Origin: Verrucomicrobiota bacterium
GTDB taxonomy: Bacteria > Verrucomicrobiota > Kiritimatiellia > CAIQIC01 > JAGNIJ01
NCBI GenBank assembly: GCA_022710725.1
Contig: JAKLGK010000003.1
Location: 124,001 to 188,000 of the forward strand
Direction: 5' to 3'
Length of the DNA stretch: 64,000 nucleotides
Shown here: one piece after another, positions 37,126 through 45,644 of the stretch
Numbering within the stretch: position 1 is the first letter of the stretch
How the letters are laid out: the number at the start of each line of letters is the position of its first letter
Translations under genes and position numbers: made by a program
The notes under the pieces: generated by a model
The model's database searches: none
Told to the model about the DNA's origin: nothing
The model's input: the letters and a program-made list of their open reading frames with translations, nothing else

Positions 37126-38891
37126 CGGCGGATCCCTCCACCGGCGCGATGCAGAAGCAGAAGGAATGGGCCACCTTCCTCCGGCTGTTCCGGTACGCCC
37201 GCCCGTATGTTCTGCGGCTGCTGCTCGGCGCGGTCTGCGGCGTCCTGTTCGCGGGCTCGATGGCCGGCATGCTCGTCGCGCTGAAGGAGGTCTTCGGCCG
37301 CATCTTCAACCCGGAGGAGGTCTCCTGGGCGCGGACCCTCCTGGTCGTGGGATTGCTCCCGCTCCTCGCCGCCGTCCGCGGGATCGGCCAGTTCGCCAGC
37401 ACGTACCTCATCGAATGGGTCGGCAACCGGGTGGTGATGGACCTGCGGGTGCAGGTTTTCAACCACCTGCAGGACCTGTCGCTGCTGTTCTTCACCCGGG
37501 CGCGCACCGGCGAACTGATCTCGCGCACGACGAACGACACCGCGATGATCGAGCGCGCGGTCTCGACCGTGCTGGCGGACCTGATCCGCGAGCCGTTCAC
37601 GCTCGTGGCGATGGTGGGGTTCGCGTTCTGGCTCGACTGGAAACTGGCCCTGATCGGCGTCGTGTTGTTCCCGGTCTGCATCATCCCGGTCACGCTCTTC
37701 GGCCGGCGCGTGCGGCGGTTCTCCCGCGAAGGGCAGCAGCAGCTGGCCGACATGGTCTCCGTGCTCCAGGAAAACGCGGGCGGCGCGCGGGTGGTCCGAG
37801 CCTTCGGCCTGGAGGAACTCGAACGGGCGCGGTTCCTGAAAACCGCGCGCGGCGTGCTGAACCGGCTGATGCGCGTCGTTCGCGCCCGGGCGGCCGTGGA
37901 CCCGATCATCGTCTTCATCTCCATGCTGGGGCTGGGCCTCGTGCTCATCTACGCCCGCTGGACGCGGATGAGCGTGCAGGACCTGTTCACCTTCGCCGCC
38001 GCGCTCGTCGCGTTGTACGATCCCGCCAAGAAAATCAGCCGCATTCACATCAGCATCCAGCAGAGCGCCGGCGCGGCCGACCGGATCTTCGAGTTGTTGG
38101 ATACGCCGGTCAGCGTACGGCCGTCGCCCGGCGCGGTCCTGTTCGCGGGGCCGGTGCAGTCGATCGTCTTCGGCGATGTGGCGTTTGCCTACGACACGGA
38201 ACCGATCCTGCGCGCGATCCGGATGGAAGTGAAAGCGGGCCAGCGCATCGCCATCGTCGGCGGCTCCGGCTCGGGCAAGACGACGCTGGTGGGGCTGATC
38301 CCGAGGTTCTACGACGTGACCGCCGGACGGATCCTCCTGAACGGCCGGGATATCCGCGACTTCACGCTGGACAGCTTGCGCCGGCAGATCGGCATGGTCA
38401 CCCAGGACACGTTCCTCTTCAACGAGACCGTGGCCCGGAACATCGCCTTCGGGAAGCCCGACGCGACCCGGCAGGAGATCGAGCAGGCGGCCCGGCGCGC
38501 TCATGCCCACGAGTTCATTGCGGAATTGCCGCAAGGATACGAAACGATGGTCGGCGAGCGGGGCGTGAGACTGTCCGGCGGACAGTGCCAGCGCCTGGCC
38601 ATCGCGCGGGCGATCGTCCGCAATCCGCCGATCCTGATCCTCGACGAGGCGACCAGCGCGCTGGACACGGAATCCGAGCGGCAGGTCCAGGCCGCCATCG
38701 AGGAGATCATGACCGAGCGGACGGTTTTCGCCATCGCGCACCGCCTTTCCACGATCATGCACGCCGACCGCATCGTCGTGCTGGACGGCGGTCTCATCGC
38801 CGAGGTGGGCACGCACGGGGAACTGCTGGAGAAGGGCGGACTCTATAAACGCCTGTACGACATGCAGTTTCAGGATACCCCGGCCGCCTGA
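37122..38891 (+). CDS. msbA: ABC exporter, MsbA-like (transmembrane plus ATPase)
   Basis: The protein has 589 aa. An N-terminal six-helix ABC type I exporter domain (about residues 25-315) is fused to an ATPase domain: Walker A GGSGSGKTTL, Q-loop MVTQDTFLFNETV, signature LSGGQCQRLAIARA, Walker B ILILDEATSALD and switch His (IAHRLSTI). MsbA flips lipid A in Gram-negative bacteria, but family assignment to lipid A export is inferred; other lipid or drug exporters have this architecture. Its start overlaps the trxB stop. Confidence 0.85.
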   Translation: MTADPSTGAMQKQKEWATFLRLFRYARPYVLRLLLGAVCGVLFAGSMAGMLVALKEVFGRIFNPEEVSWARTLLVVGLLPLLAAVRGIGQFASTYLIEWVGNRVVMDLRVQVFNHLQDLSLLFFTRARTGELISRTTNDTAMIERAVSTVLADLIREPFTLVAMVGFAFWLDWKLALIGVVLFPVCIIPVTLFGRRVRRFSREGQQQLADMVSVLQENAGGARVVRAFGLEELERARFLKTARGVLNRLMRVVRARAAVDPIIVFISMLGLGLVLIYARWTRMSVQDLFTFAAALVALYDPAKKISRIHISIQQSAGAADRIFELLDTPVSVRPSPGAVLFAGPVQSIVFGDVAFAYDTEPILRAIRMEVKAGQRIAIVGGSGSGKTTLVGLIPRFYDVTAGRILLNGRDIRDFTLDSLRRQIGMVTQDTFLFNETVARNIAFGKPDATRQEIEQAARRAHAHEFIAELPQGYETMVGERGVRLSGGQCQRLAIARAIVRNPPILILDEATSALDTESERQVQAAIEEIMTERTVFAIAHRLSTIMHADRIVVLDGGLIAEVGTHGELLEKGGLYKRLYDMQFQDTPAA

Positions 38892-38901
38892 ACGAGGCCG
38901 G

Positions 38902-39555
38902 CTACTCCGTGGCGTTCGGAACCGGCGGGCGCCCGCAGAAGACCAGGCTGTTGTTCATGTGCTCGCGCTCGTCCAGCCCGATCCGCCGGAACACGTCGCC
39001 CCAGGTTTCGCAGTTTCCGTGCTCGCGCACGATGGGGTGGTCCACTTTCTCCTGGTCGAGTTCGGGGTGGTCCTTGACGAATTGCATGTACTCGTGCTCG
39101 GCATGGTCCTCGAACTGGGCGTTCAGATCGAAGGCGGCCTTGATGTTCACCAGGGAGAGCAGGCGGCTGAAGAGCCGGTACTGGAAGGCTGCGACGCGGG
39201 GCAGGACATGATCCCAGAACCAACTCTTCCGGAAACCGGTTTGCTTCATGCGTTCGTTGATCACCAGCAGGTGCCAGAACTCGTTGTCCTGCGCGTCGCG
39301 GGCCCAGGCCGTGATTTTCCGGCCTTTCTCCACGCTCGCCGGATCCTCGTAGAGGTGCGTCAGGCGGAGATACTGGCGGATTTCCCAGGCCTGGTAGGGG
39401 ATGCGGGCGAGGATTTCGAGGACCTGCACCTTGCGCAGGGTCAGGGCCTTCCCGTAGAAGAAATCCATGCCCCAGAACAACATGCGCGCCGTGGTCTTGT
39501 AGGCCATGCGCGGCCGGGCCAGCGTGGCTTCCTGCTCTTTTTTCAAAACGATCAT
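38902..39555 (-). CDS. PTOX/AOX-like di-iron quinol oxidase
   Basis: The protein has 217 aa. It resembles alternative/plastid terminal oxidases, which pass quinol electrons to O2 without pumping protons. Diagnostic similarity: VQVLEILARIPYQAWE (Glu47), RDAQDNEFWHLLVINERM (Glu92, His95), QFEDHAEHEYMQFVKDHPEL (Glu149), and GDVFRRIGLDEREHMNNSL (Glu196, His199). These match the E, ExxH, E, ExxH ligands of the AOX family and the PTOX order. A ribosome-binding site GGAGG precedes the ATG. The neighbours are not respiratory genes. Confidence 0.78.
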   Translation of the reverse strand: MIVLKKEQEATLARPRMAYKTTARMLFWGMDFFYGKALTLRKVQVLEILARIPYQAWEIRQYLRLTHLYEDPASVEKGRKITAWARDAQDNEFWHLLVINERMKQTGFRKSWFWDHVLPRVAAFQYRLFSRLLSLVNIKAAFDLNAQFEDHAEHEYMQFVKDHPELDQEKVDHPIVREHGNCETWGDVFRRIGLDEREHMNNSLVFCGRPPVPNATE

Positions 39556-39618
39556 GTCGGCCTCCGTTTTGGCTGAACCGGTCGCAGTATAGCCCGGCCC
39601 GCGGGACCGCGCAAGTCA

Positions 39619-40176
39619 TCAATACGCCCGGCCCCGATACCGCTTGAGGATGTCGCGGATGTACCGGCGCGTGGTGGGATAGGTGATGGCGTCGAGGAAC
39701 GCCCGGGCGTCGGGGCCGCCGTCGCGCGACCAGCGCAGCGCGTTCGAGCGTCCGGCATTGTATTCGGCGAGGGCGAAGGGGAGCGGGTCGGGCCGGTCGG
39801 ACCATCGCTGGAGGCCGCGGGCCAGGTACCAGGTGCCGGCCCGGATGTTCACGCGCGGTTCGAACAGGTCCAGCACCGTGAAGAGGCCGTCATGGTTTTC
39901 CGCGGCCCACTCCTCGGCGGCGGTCCTCGTCACCTGCATCAGGCCGATCTCGCCGGCCTTGCCCACGCGTTCTTCCCGGAACCGGCTTTCGACCCAGATC
40001 ACGGCGGAGATCAGGCGCGGGTCCACGCCGTAGTCGCGGCCAGCCTCGAGGATCAGCGCGTCGAACCGATGAAGGCGCCGGAGATACAACAGCGCCGCGA
40101 GGCTGACCACGGACACGGCGAGAACGAGATTAGCGTAGAGGATGCGGACCACCTGTTTTCGCGAGAGACCGCCCAT
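39619..40176 (-). CDS. Membrane-anchored lytic transglycosylase (SLT domain)
   Basis: The protein has 185 aa. A transmembrane anchor (about residues 12-32) precedes an SLT fold: VIWVESRFREERVGKAGEIGLMQV (catalytic Glu), AGTWYLARGLQRW and LAEYNAGRSNALRW. It would cleave peptidoglycan in the periplasm with 1,6-anhydroMurNAc formation. The ATG at 40176 follows GGGTGGCGACC; a GTG at 40185 is also open. It is close to the tRNA and not in an obvious operon. Confidence 0.85.
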   Translation of the reverse strand: MGGLSRKQVVRILYANLVLAVSVVSLAALLYLRRLHRFDALILEAGRDYGVDPRLISAVIWVESRFREERVGKAGEIGLMQVTRTAAEEWAAENHDGLFTVLDLFEPRVNIRAGTWYLARGLQRWSDRPDPLPFALAEYNAGRSNALRWSRDGGPDARAFLDAITYPTTRRYIRDILKRYRGRAY

Positions 40177-40278
40177 GGTCGCCACCCTAGGACATTTCCG
40201 GCCCGGCGTCCATCCCGGCCTCGCGCCGGACGGTCCGGCGGTTGACCCGCTTCCCGCCTCCTGCTACAACCCTCGCGG

Positions 40279-40355
40279 GCACCCGTAGCTCAATTGGACA
40301 GAGCATCGGACTTCGGATCCGAGGGTTGGGGGTTCAAATCCCTCCGGGTGTGCCA
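40279..40355 (+). tRNA. tRNA-Arg(UCG)
   Basis: The 77-nt tRNA folds: acceptor GCACCCG (40279-40285) pairs with CGGGTGT with a G-U at the first position, anticodon stem TCGGA/TCCGA with loop CTTCGGA (anticodon TCG, reading CGA codons), T-arm GGTTCAAATCC, and an encoded 3' CCA. It begins 103 bases from the divergent transglycosylase. Confidence 0.95.
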
Positions 40356-40423
40356 GGCGATCCAATCGAACGGGGCGGGCGCGGCGGATGTCAGTCTGCT
40401 GGGACGCGATGATGGGTGACCAT

Positions 40424-41164
40424 ATGACAATGAAGACATGGGCGGCAGGCGCAGCGCTGTTTCTGGTGATCGGCACGGCAGGGCGGGCGGCCATCCTGAC
40501 CGAAACCCCGGAACCCCTGCTGGAATCCGGCGGCCTGGAACGGGTCAGCGCCGGCGTGTTCTACCAGTGGATGGAACGGAAGGTGGAAACAGAGCGTAGC
40601 TACGACATGGAGTTGGACGCCCGCACCTACGAGGGCGTGCTGGGGTTCGACGCGCTGCCGTGGCTGACCCTGTACGCCGGGGCCGGAGGCTCGGACGCGC
40701 GCTTCAAGGATATCAGCGCGTACGGGGACGACCAGTTCTCGTGGGCCCTCGGGTTCAACATGAATATCTGGCAGTGGGTGGGCTACGGGGAGGCGCCGGC
40801 CTGGCGGCTTTCCTTCAAGACCCGCGGCGAGATCGCGGGCTACGAATCCGAATCCCGCTCGCTGTCGATCGAGTGGCTGGATTACTCGGTGGCGTTCCCG
40901 CTCGGATACGAAGTCTTGTTCTCCCGCCACCCGGAAAGCTTCTCGGACATCGATCACCTGGAACTGTTCGCGGGGCCGGCCCTGTCCTTCCTCGACGGCC
41001 GGTACGAGCAGGGCGGTCAGGACATCGATTTCGAGGAAAAGCATCCCTTCGGGGTGACGGTGGGCGGGGCCCTGTTCATCACCGAGACGCTTTTCATCGA
41101 ACTGGCCGGAACATACTTCGATTTGTGGCAGGTGCGCGGCGGCATCGGGTACAGTTTTGAGTGA
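40424..41164 (+). CDS. Putative outer-membrane beta-barrel protein, unknown function
   Basis: The protein has 246 aa from the ATG at 40424. A hydrophobic Sec signal (about KTWAAGAALFLVIGTAGRAA) precedes an alternating aromatic/polar pattern (GVFYQWMERKVETERSYDME, WLTLYAGAGGSDARF) and a final Phe in GGIGYSFE, the pattern of beta-barrels assembled by Bam. The style resembles the 57330-59220 genes but no close homology is apparent. An ATG at 40388 is also open; the one chosen is close to the signal peptide. Confidence 0.65.
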   Translation: MTMKTWAAGAALFLVIGTAGRAAILTETPEPLLESGGLERVSAGVFYQWMERKVETERSYDMELDARTYEGVLGFDALPWLTLYAGAGGSDARFKDISAYGDDQFSWALGFNMNIWQWVGYGEAPAWRLSFKTRGEIAGYESESRSLSIEWLDYSVAFPLGYEVLFSRHPESFSDIDHLELFAGPALSFLDGRYEQGGQDIDFEEKHPFGVTVGGALFITETLFIELAGTYFDLWQVRGGIGYSFE

Positions 41165-41264
41165 GCGCCGGATGCGGGGAGGGCCGGCCGCCCGTCAAAA
41201 ATGGGCTTGATTACGGGCGCAGGATGCGTCACTTTCCGCCGCACTGGAAGATGGGAACCCGATC

Positions 41265-41747
41265 ATGAGCACTGAAAAAACCGCGCCGGTCTATTCGCAA
41301 AACGAGGTAAGCGCCGTCGTCTGGCCATGGTGCCGGGCGAAGGCGAGCCAGGACCCGGCGGCCGCCGCCCGGGCGCTTCGCCATAAAGCCCTTATTCAGG
41401 CTATTGTTACAGCGGTCGTCGGGGCCGCGCTCTATTTCCTTTTCAAGCACGCCCTGGCGGCTTACATCGTGTGGGGGATCGCCGCCTTCGTGCTGGTCAC
41501 CGGCTTTCTGGTCCAGCCGGTCTTCCGCGCCATGGACCGGCTCATGCAGCGGTTCGGAATCGCGGTGGGCACCGGGCTGACCTATCTTCTGCTGGTCCCG
41601 TTTTTCTACCTCGTGTTCATGCCCGGGCGCCTGCTCATGAATGTCCTGGGCAAGGATCCCCTGCGGTTGGCCCGCGCGACCGCGAGCCCCAGTTGCTGGT
41701 CTGTTCGCAAGCCGTTGAAACCCGATCACTTCAAGAAGCAATTCTAA
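41265..41747 (+). CDS. SxtJ-like membrane protein
   Basis: The protein has 160 aa and at least two or three hydrophobic segments (about 45-65, 68-88, 102-125), with a basic N-terminus and a C-terminal soluble tail. The gene is immediately upstream of a carbamoyltransferase followed by a DUF5989 mini-membrane protein, the order of SxtJ-carbamoyltransferase-DUF5989 modules in many bacteria. Stop and next start overlap as TAATG. The role in the module is unknown. Confidence 0.75.
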   Translation: MSTEKTAPVYSQNEVSAVVWPWCRAKASQDPAAAARALRHKALIQAIVTAVVGAALYFLFKHALAAYIVWGIAAFVLVTGFLVQPVFRAMDRLMQRFGIAVGTGLTYLLLVPFFYLVFMPGRLLMNVLGKDPLRLARATASPSCWSVRKPLKPDHFKKQF

Positions 41748-43576
41748 TGAACATCCTAGGCATCAGCGCGTTTTACCACGATTCCGCCGCCGCCCTCATC
41801 CGTGACGGCGAAATCATCGCCGCCGCCCAGGAGGAGCGGTTCACCCGCAAGAAGCACGACGCCAACTTCCCGGTCAACGCGGTCCGGTACTGCCTGGCGG
41901 AAGGCGGGGTGCACGAGGGCCAGTTGGACGCCGTCGCGTTCTACGACAAGCCCATCAACAAGTTCAACCGTATCCTGGAAACGTACCTGACCGTCGCGCC
42001 CAACGGCCTCCAGTCGTTCATGATGGCCGTGCCGATCTGGCTGAAACAGAAGCTGTGGATCCCGCTGGACATCGAGCTGGCGCTGGAAAAATGCGGCATG
42101 CGCGCCCCGAAGGACATGTACTTCCCGGAGCACCACGAGTCGCACGCCGCCAGCGCGTTCTACCCGTCCCCCTACGAGAGCGCCGCCATCCTCACGCTCG
42201 ACGGCGTGGGCGAGTGGGCCACCAGCACGCTGGGCCGCGGCCGCGGGAACAAGATCGAGATCATCAAGGAACTGCGGTTCCCGCACTCCCTCGGCATGCT
42301 GTACTCGGCCTTCACGTACTTCACGGGGTTCAAGGTCAACTCCGGCGAGTACAAGCTCATGGGCCTCGCGCCTTACGGGCAGCCGAAGTACACCCAGGTC
42401 ATCCTCGACAACCTGCTGGACCTGAAAGAGGACGGCTCCTTCCGCCTGAACATGGACTACTTCGGGTACCTCGACCGGCTGACGATGACCAACGAGAAGT
42501 TCGACGGCTTGTTCGGCGGCCCGCCGCGCAAGGCGGAGTCCGAGATCAGCGAGCGCGAGATGGATATCGCCGCGTCGATCCAGAAGGTCACCGAGGAGAT
42601 CGTCATGCGGATGGCCCGGCACGCGCACCAGGTCACGGGCGAGAAGGACCTCTGCCTGGCCGGCGGCGTGGCGCTGAACTGCGTGGCCAACGGCCGCCTC
42701 CTCCGCGAGGGGCCGTTCGAGGACATCTGGATCCAGCCCGCGGCCGGCGACGCCGGCGGCGCGCTCGGCGCGGCGCTGCTCGTCTGGCACATGGTCCACG
42801 ACAAGCCGCGGACCGCCGGCGGAAAGCGCGACAAGATGAAGGGCGCGTACCTCGGGCCCTCCTTCACGGACGACGAGATCCAGGCTTTCCTCGATTCGCG
42901 CGGCTATGTCTACCGGAAACTATCCGATGCCGAGTGGGCCCCGACCGTCGCGAAGCTGATGGCCGAGGAGAAGGTCGTCGGCCTGCTGCAGGGCCGCATG
43001 GAGTTCGGGCCGCGCGCGCTCGGCGGCCGCTCGATCATCGGCGACGCCCGGTCGGCCAAGATGCAGTCGGTGATGAACCTCAAGATCAAGTACCGCGAGT
43101 CGTTCCGGCCGTTCGCGCCGACCTGCCTCGTGGAGAAGGTCGGCGATTACTTCGAGCTCGACCGCCCCTCGCCGTACATGCTGCTTGTCGCCCAGGTGCG
43201 CCGCGACCGCTGCAAGGGGATCGAGGAGAGCAAGACGCTGAACATCCGCGAGCGGATCAACCAGGTGCGGTCGGATATCCCGGCCATCACGCACGTGGAT
43301 TATTCCGCGCGCGTGCAGACGGTCTCCCGCGAGGACAACGCCCGCTACCACGACCTGATCAAGGCCTTCGACGCGCTCACCGGTTACGGCGTGATCATCA
43401 ACACCTCCTTCAACGTCCGCGGAGAGCCGATCGTGTGCACGCCGGAGGACGCGTACCGCTGCTTCATGCGGACCGAGATGGATTGCCTGGTCCTCAATTC
43501 GTTCGTGCTGGAGAAGGGCGCCCAGCCGCCCTGGAAGGATTCGGCGGACTGGAAGAGCGAGTACGTGCTGGACTAG
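41747..43576 (+). CDS. NodU/CmcH-family carbamoyltransferase
   Basis: The protein has 609 aa. These enzymes transfer carbamoyl from carbamoyl phosphate to hydroxyls of small molecules or glycans. Motifs: ISAFYHDSAAALI, HHESHAASAFYPSP, LAGGVALNCVANG, GRMEFGPRALGGRSII and the late NTSFNVRGEPIVCTPEDA. Actin-like ATPase fold at the N-terminus (about 1-380) and a C-terminal YrdC-like region. The start overlaps the SxtJ stop. The substrate is unknown; nearby RmlD-like, manA and ROK genes suggest a glycan role but do not show it. Confidence 0.9.
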   Translation: MNILGISAFYHDSAAALIRDGEIIAAAQEERFTRKKHDANFPVNAVRYCLAEGGVHEGQLDAVAFYDKPINKFNRILETYLTVAPNGLQSFMMAVPIWLKQKLWIPLDIELALEKCGMRAPKDMYFPEHHESHAASAFYPSPYESAAILTLDGVGEWATSTLGRGRGNKIEIIKELRFPHSLGMLYSAFTYFTGFKVNSGEYKLMGLAPYGQPKYTQVILDNLLDLKEDGSFRLNMDYFGYLDRLTMTNEKFDGLFGGPPRKAESEISEREMDIAASIQKVTEEIVMRMARHAHQVTGEKDLCLAGGVALNCVANGRLLREGPFEDIWIQPAAGDAGGALGAALLVWHMVHDKPRTAGGKRDKMKGAYLGPSFTDDEIQAFLDSRGYVYRKLSDAEWAPTVAKLMAEEKVVGLLQGRMEFGPRALGGRSIIGDARSAKMQSVMNLKIKYRESFRPFAPTCLVEKVGDYFELDRPSPYMLLVAQVRRDRCKGIEESKTLNIRERINQVRSDIPAITHVDYSARVQTVSREDNARYHDLIKAFDALTGYGVIINTSFNVRGEPIVCTPEDAYRCFMRTEMDCLVLNSFVLEKGAQPPWKDSADWKSEYVLD

Positions 43577-43616
43577 AGCGCCCGGGCGGGCGCGGCGAAA
43601 CAGGGATGGAACGACC

Positions 43617-43781
43617 ATGCGCATGCTGAAATACATCGGGCGGCTGATCAAGGAGTTCTTCGAATTTGCCTGGCACAACAAGGCCTGGTGGATTGTGCCC
43701 ATCGTCCTGATCCTCCTCCTGCTCGGATTCCTCATCATTTCCGGGTCCGCCGTCGCGCCGTTCATCTACACCCTGTTCTGA
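43617..43781 (+). CDS. DUF5989 mini membrane protein
   Basis: The protein has 54 aa. A charged-aromatic N-terminus (YIGRLIKEFFEFAWHNKAWW) precedes one membrane helix (about residues 24-45: IVPIVLILLLLGFLIISGSA) and ends FIYTLF. This matches DUF5989, which commonly follows SxtJ and carbamoyltransferase genes. It starts 40 bases after the carbamoyltransferase stop. Function unknown. Confidence 0.85.
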   Translation: MRMLKYIGRLIKEFFEFAWHNKAWWIVPIVLILLLLGFLIISGSAVAPFIYTLF

Positions 43782-43819
43782 CCGGCCGCCGCCGGCCGGG
43801 CAGGGGGGCGCCTCCCGAT

Positions 43820-44662
43820 ATGAAGGTGGCGATCATCGGTGCGAAGGGCCTGCTGGGCGCCGACCTGTCGGCGGCCTGCCGGCGCGCCGGGTGGGATGTC
43901 GTCGAACTGGGCCGCGAGCAGCTGGACGTCACACAACCGGCCATCGTCCGCAAGAACCTGCCGCCCGTTCCCTGGGTGATCAACTGCGCCGCCTTCAGCG
44001 ACATTGAGGCCGTGGAAAAACAGCGCGCGCGGGCGTTCGCGGTCAACAGCGAAGGCGCGCGGGCGGTGGCCGTCAGTTGCGCCCGGCGCGGGATCCGGCT
44101 GATGCACATCAGCTGCGCCGGGGTGTTCGACGGGCGCAAGGCCACGCCGTTCCGGGAGGCCGACGAGCCAAGACCGGTCAACGCCCACGGGTTGAGCAAG
44201 CTGGCCGGCGAGAAGGCGGTGCGCGCCGAGGGCGGCAAGTCCCTAGTCGTGCGCCTTCCCGTGCTGTTCGGAAGCCGGGGGCCCGGGCTGCCGAACAGCC
44301 TGCTGGCCGCCGTGCGCGCACGGCAATTCCCCCTGAAGGTGCCGGCCGAGGAGATCGTCACCCCCGCCTATACCCGTCACGTGGCCGAGGGCCTGGTCAA
44401 GCTGCTGACGCTGGACGTGACCGGCGTGGTGCACGTGGCCCCGGCGGGGCGCTGCACGTGGCGGGAATTCGCCCAAGTCCTGGCGGACAGGTTGAGCCCC
44501 GGCGCGGCCATCGAGGAGGTGCCTTTCGCCCTTTTCTACCCGCTGGCCGAGCGCCCGCTCCAGACCGTGCTGGATGCGCAGCGGTACCGCCAGTGGACAG
44601 GCCACGCGCTGCCGGGATGGCGCCAGGGGATCGAGGCCTGGCTGGCGGACGCCAAGGCCTGA
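43820..44662 (+). CDS. RmlD-like sugar-nucleotide reductase homologue, catalytic residues altered
   Basis: The protein has 280 aa. The Rossmann motif is IIGAKGLLG and the fold matches dTDP-4-dehydrorhamnose reductase (INCAAFSDIEAVE, LSKLAGEKAV, VRLPVLFGS). In RmlD the ISTDYVFDG and YGxTK motifs carry catalytic Thr and Tyr; here they read ISCAGVFDG (Cys99) and HGLSK (His123), while Lys127 stays. Reductase activity is therefore doubtful; the closest catalytically atypical homologues are MAT2B-like. It is 38 bases past DUF5989 and abuts the convergent GYF gene (0 bp). Confidence 0.78.
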   Translation: MKVAIIGAKGLLGADLSAACRRAGWDVVELGREQLDVTQPAIVRKNLPPVPWVINCAAFSDIEAVEKQRARAFAVNSEGARAVAVSCARRGIRLMHISCAGVFDGRKATPFREADEPRPVNAHGLSKLAGEKAVRAEGGKSLVVRLPVLFGSRGPGLPNSLLAAVRARQFPLKVPAEEIVTPAYTRHVAEGLVKLLTLDVTGVVHVAPAGRCTWREFAQVLADRLSPGAAIEEVPFALFYPLAERPLQTVLDAQRYRQWTGHALPGWRQGIEAWLADAKA

Positions 44663-45619
44663 TCAGCGCGTCAGCTTGATGCGCGGCCCGGAGTCCGGGG
44701 CGGAAGCGGAGGCCGGCGCGGCCTGCTCGCGGGCGCGGATGTAGCGGTCGTTCAATTCCCGATAGGATTTCACGAGCTGCAGGTGCGAATCCTCGACCTC
44801 GGCCAGCCGCTTGCGCGCCTGCTGGGCCTCCTCGCGCTCCCGTTGGACGACCGATTCCATGTGCCGGAGGCGCAGTTGGGTCTCCTCCTCGACGCGCGCG
44901 CACGTCTCGCGGGCTTCCTGGATTTCGCGGGTCTTGGCCGCGAACTCGGCCATGAGCGAATCGTGGCGCGCGGAGAGGTCCTGGTAGGCCTTCATCCACG
45001 TCATGGCGCGGGCCCGGGGGTCGCTGCCGCCGGACTGCTCCAGTTCCGCTTCGAGGCGCCGCTGCTCCTCGGTCAATCGGGCCAGCTGTCGCTCCGCCTG
45101 CTCCAGGCGGACGCGGGCGGACAGCTCGCTCTCGCGCATCTCGGCCAGTTTCCGGGAGAGCCCCGTTTCCGTCTGGGCCGCGCGGTCCCGTTCCTGCTCG
45201 TACAGGTTTTTCCACTTGCGCGCCTCGTGGTCGTGGAAATCCCGGCTCTGGGCCAGATCCTTCCAGGTGGCCTGCGGCGGCGGCGCGGACTCGGCGGCCC
45301 CGCCGACCAGCGCCGCCTGCACGCTCATGACCTGGGCGGTCCGGCGGTTCACGATCTCGGCATCGGCAGAGACCTCCCCGGACTGCGCCAGCAGGGGGAT
45401 CGCCTTCAGGTGGACGGGCCCGAACAGCGAGCCATCCGGCAAGCGTATCATCCAGTCCATCTCCAGCGAGACGAGGTCGGGGGCGGGATACCAGTGTTGC
45501 TGGTCCTGCGAGATCTGGTCGTCCGCCCCGATGCGGCCGTCGGCCGCCCACTGCCGGAGCGTATCCTCCTCGTGCGGCCCGTACGTCTGCCCGTCGGATT
45601 GTTTCAGGAACCAGGACAT
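44663..45619 (-). CDS. GYF_2/DUF4339 coiled-coil protein
   Basis: The protein has 318 aa. Two GYF_2-like (DUF4339) domains: WFLKQSDGQTYGPHEEDTLR (about residues 3-49) and WMIRLPDGSLFGPVHLKA (55-104), typical of an aromatic-pocket fold. From about 117 to 300 it is a long heptad coiled coil rich in E/A/R/Q. No signal peptide. Probably a cytoplasmic scaffold; function unknown. It and the LysM lipoprotein gene (25 bases upstream) are on the same strand and may be co-transcribed. Confidence 0.75.
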   Translation of the reverse strand: MSWFLKQSDGQTYGPHEEDTLRQWAADGRIGADDQISQDQQHWYPAPDLVSLEMDWMIRLPDGSLFGPVHLKAIPLLAQSGEVSADAEIVNRRTAQVMSVQAALVGGAAESAPPPQATWKDLAQSRDFHDHEARKWKNLYEQERDRAAQTETGLSRKLAEMRESELSARVRLEQAERQLARLTEEQRRLEAELEQSGGSDPRARAMTWMKAYQDLSARHDSLMAEFAAKTREIQEARETCARVEEETQLRLRHMESVVQREREEAQQARKRLAEVEDSHLQLVKSYRELNDRYIRAREQAAPASASAPDSGPRIKLTR

Positions 45620-45644
45620 CGCGTGGTTTCGGGGTGTCGGGACA

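Noticed and set aside
40388..40423. Longer N-terminus for the barrel gene at 40424
   Set aside because: The extra residues precede a signal peptide and would place it internally; the later ATG is more plausible.
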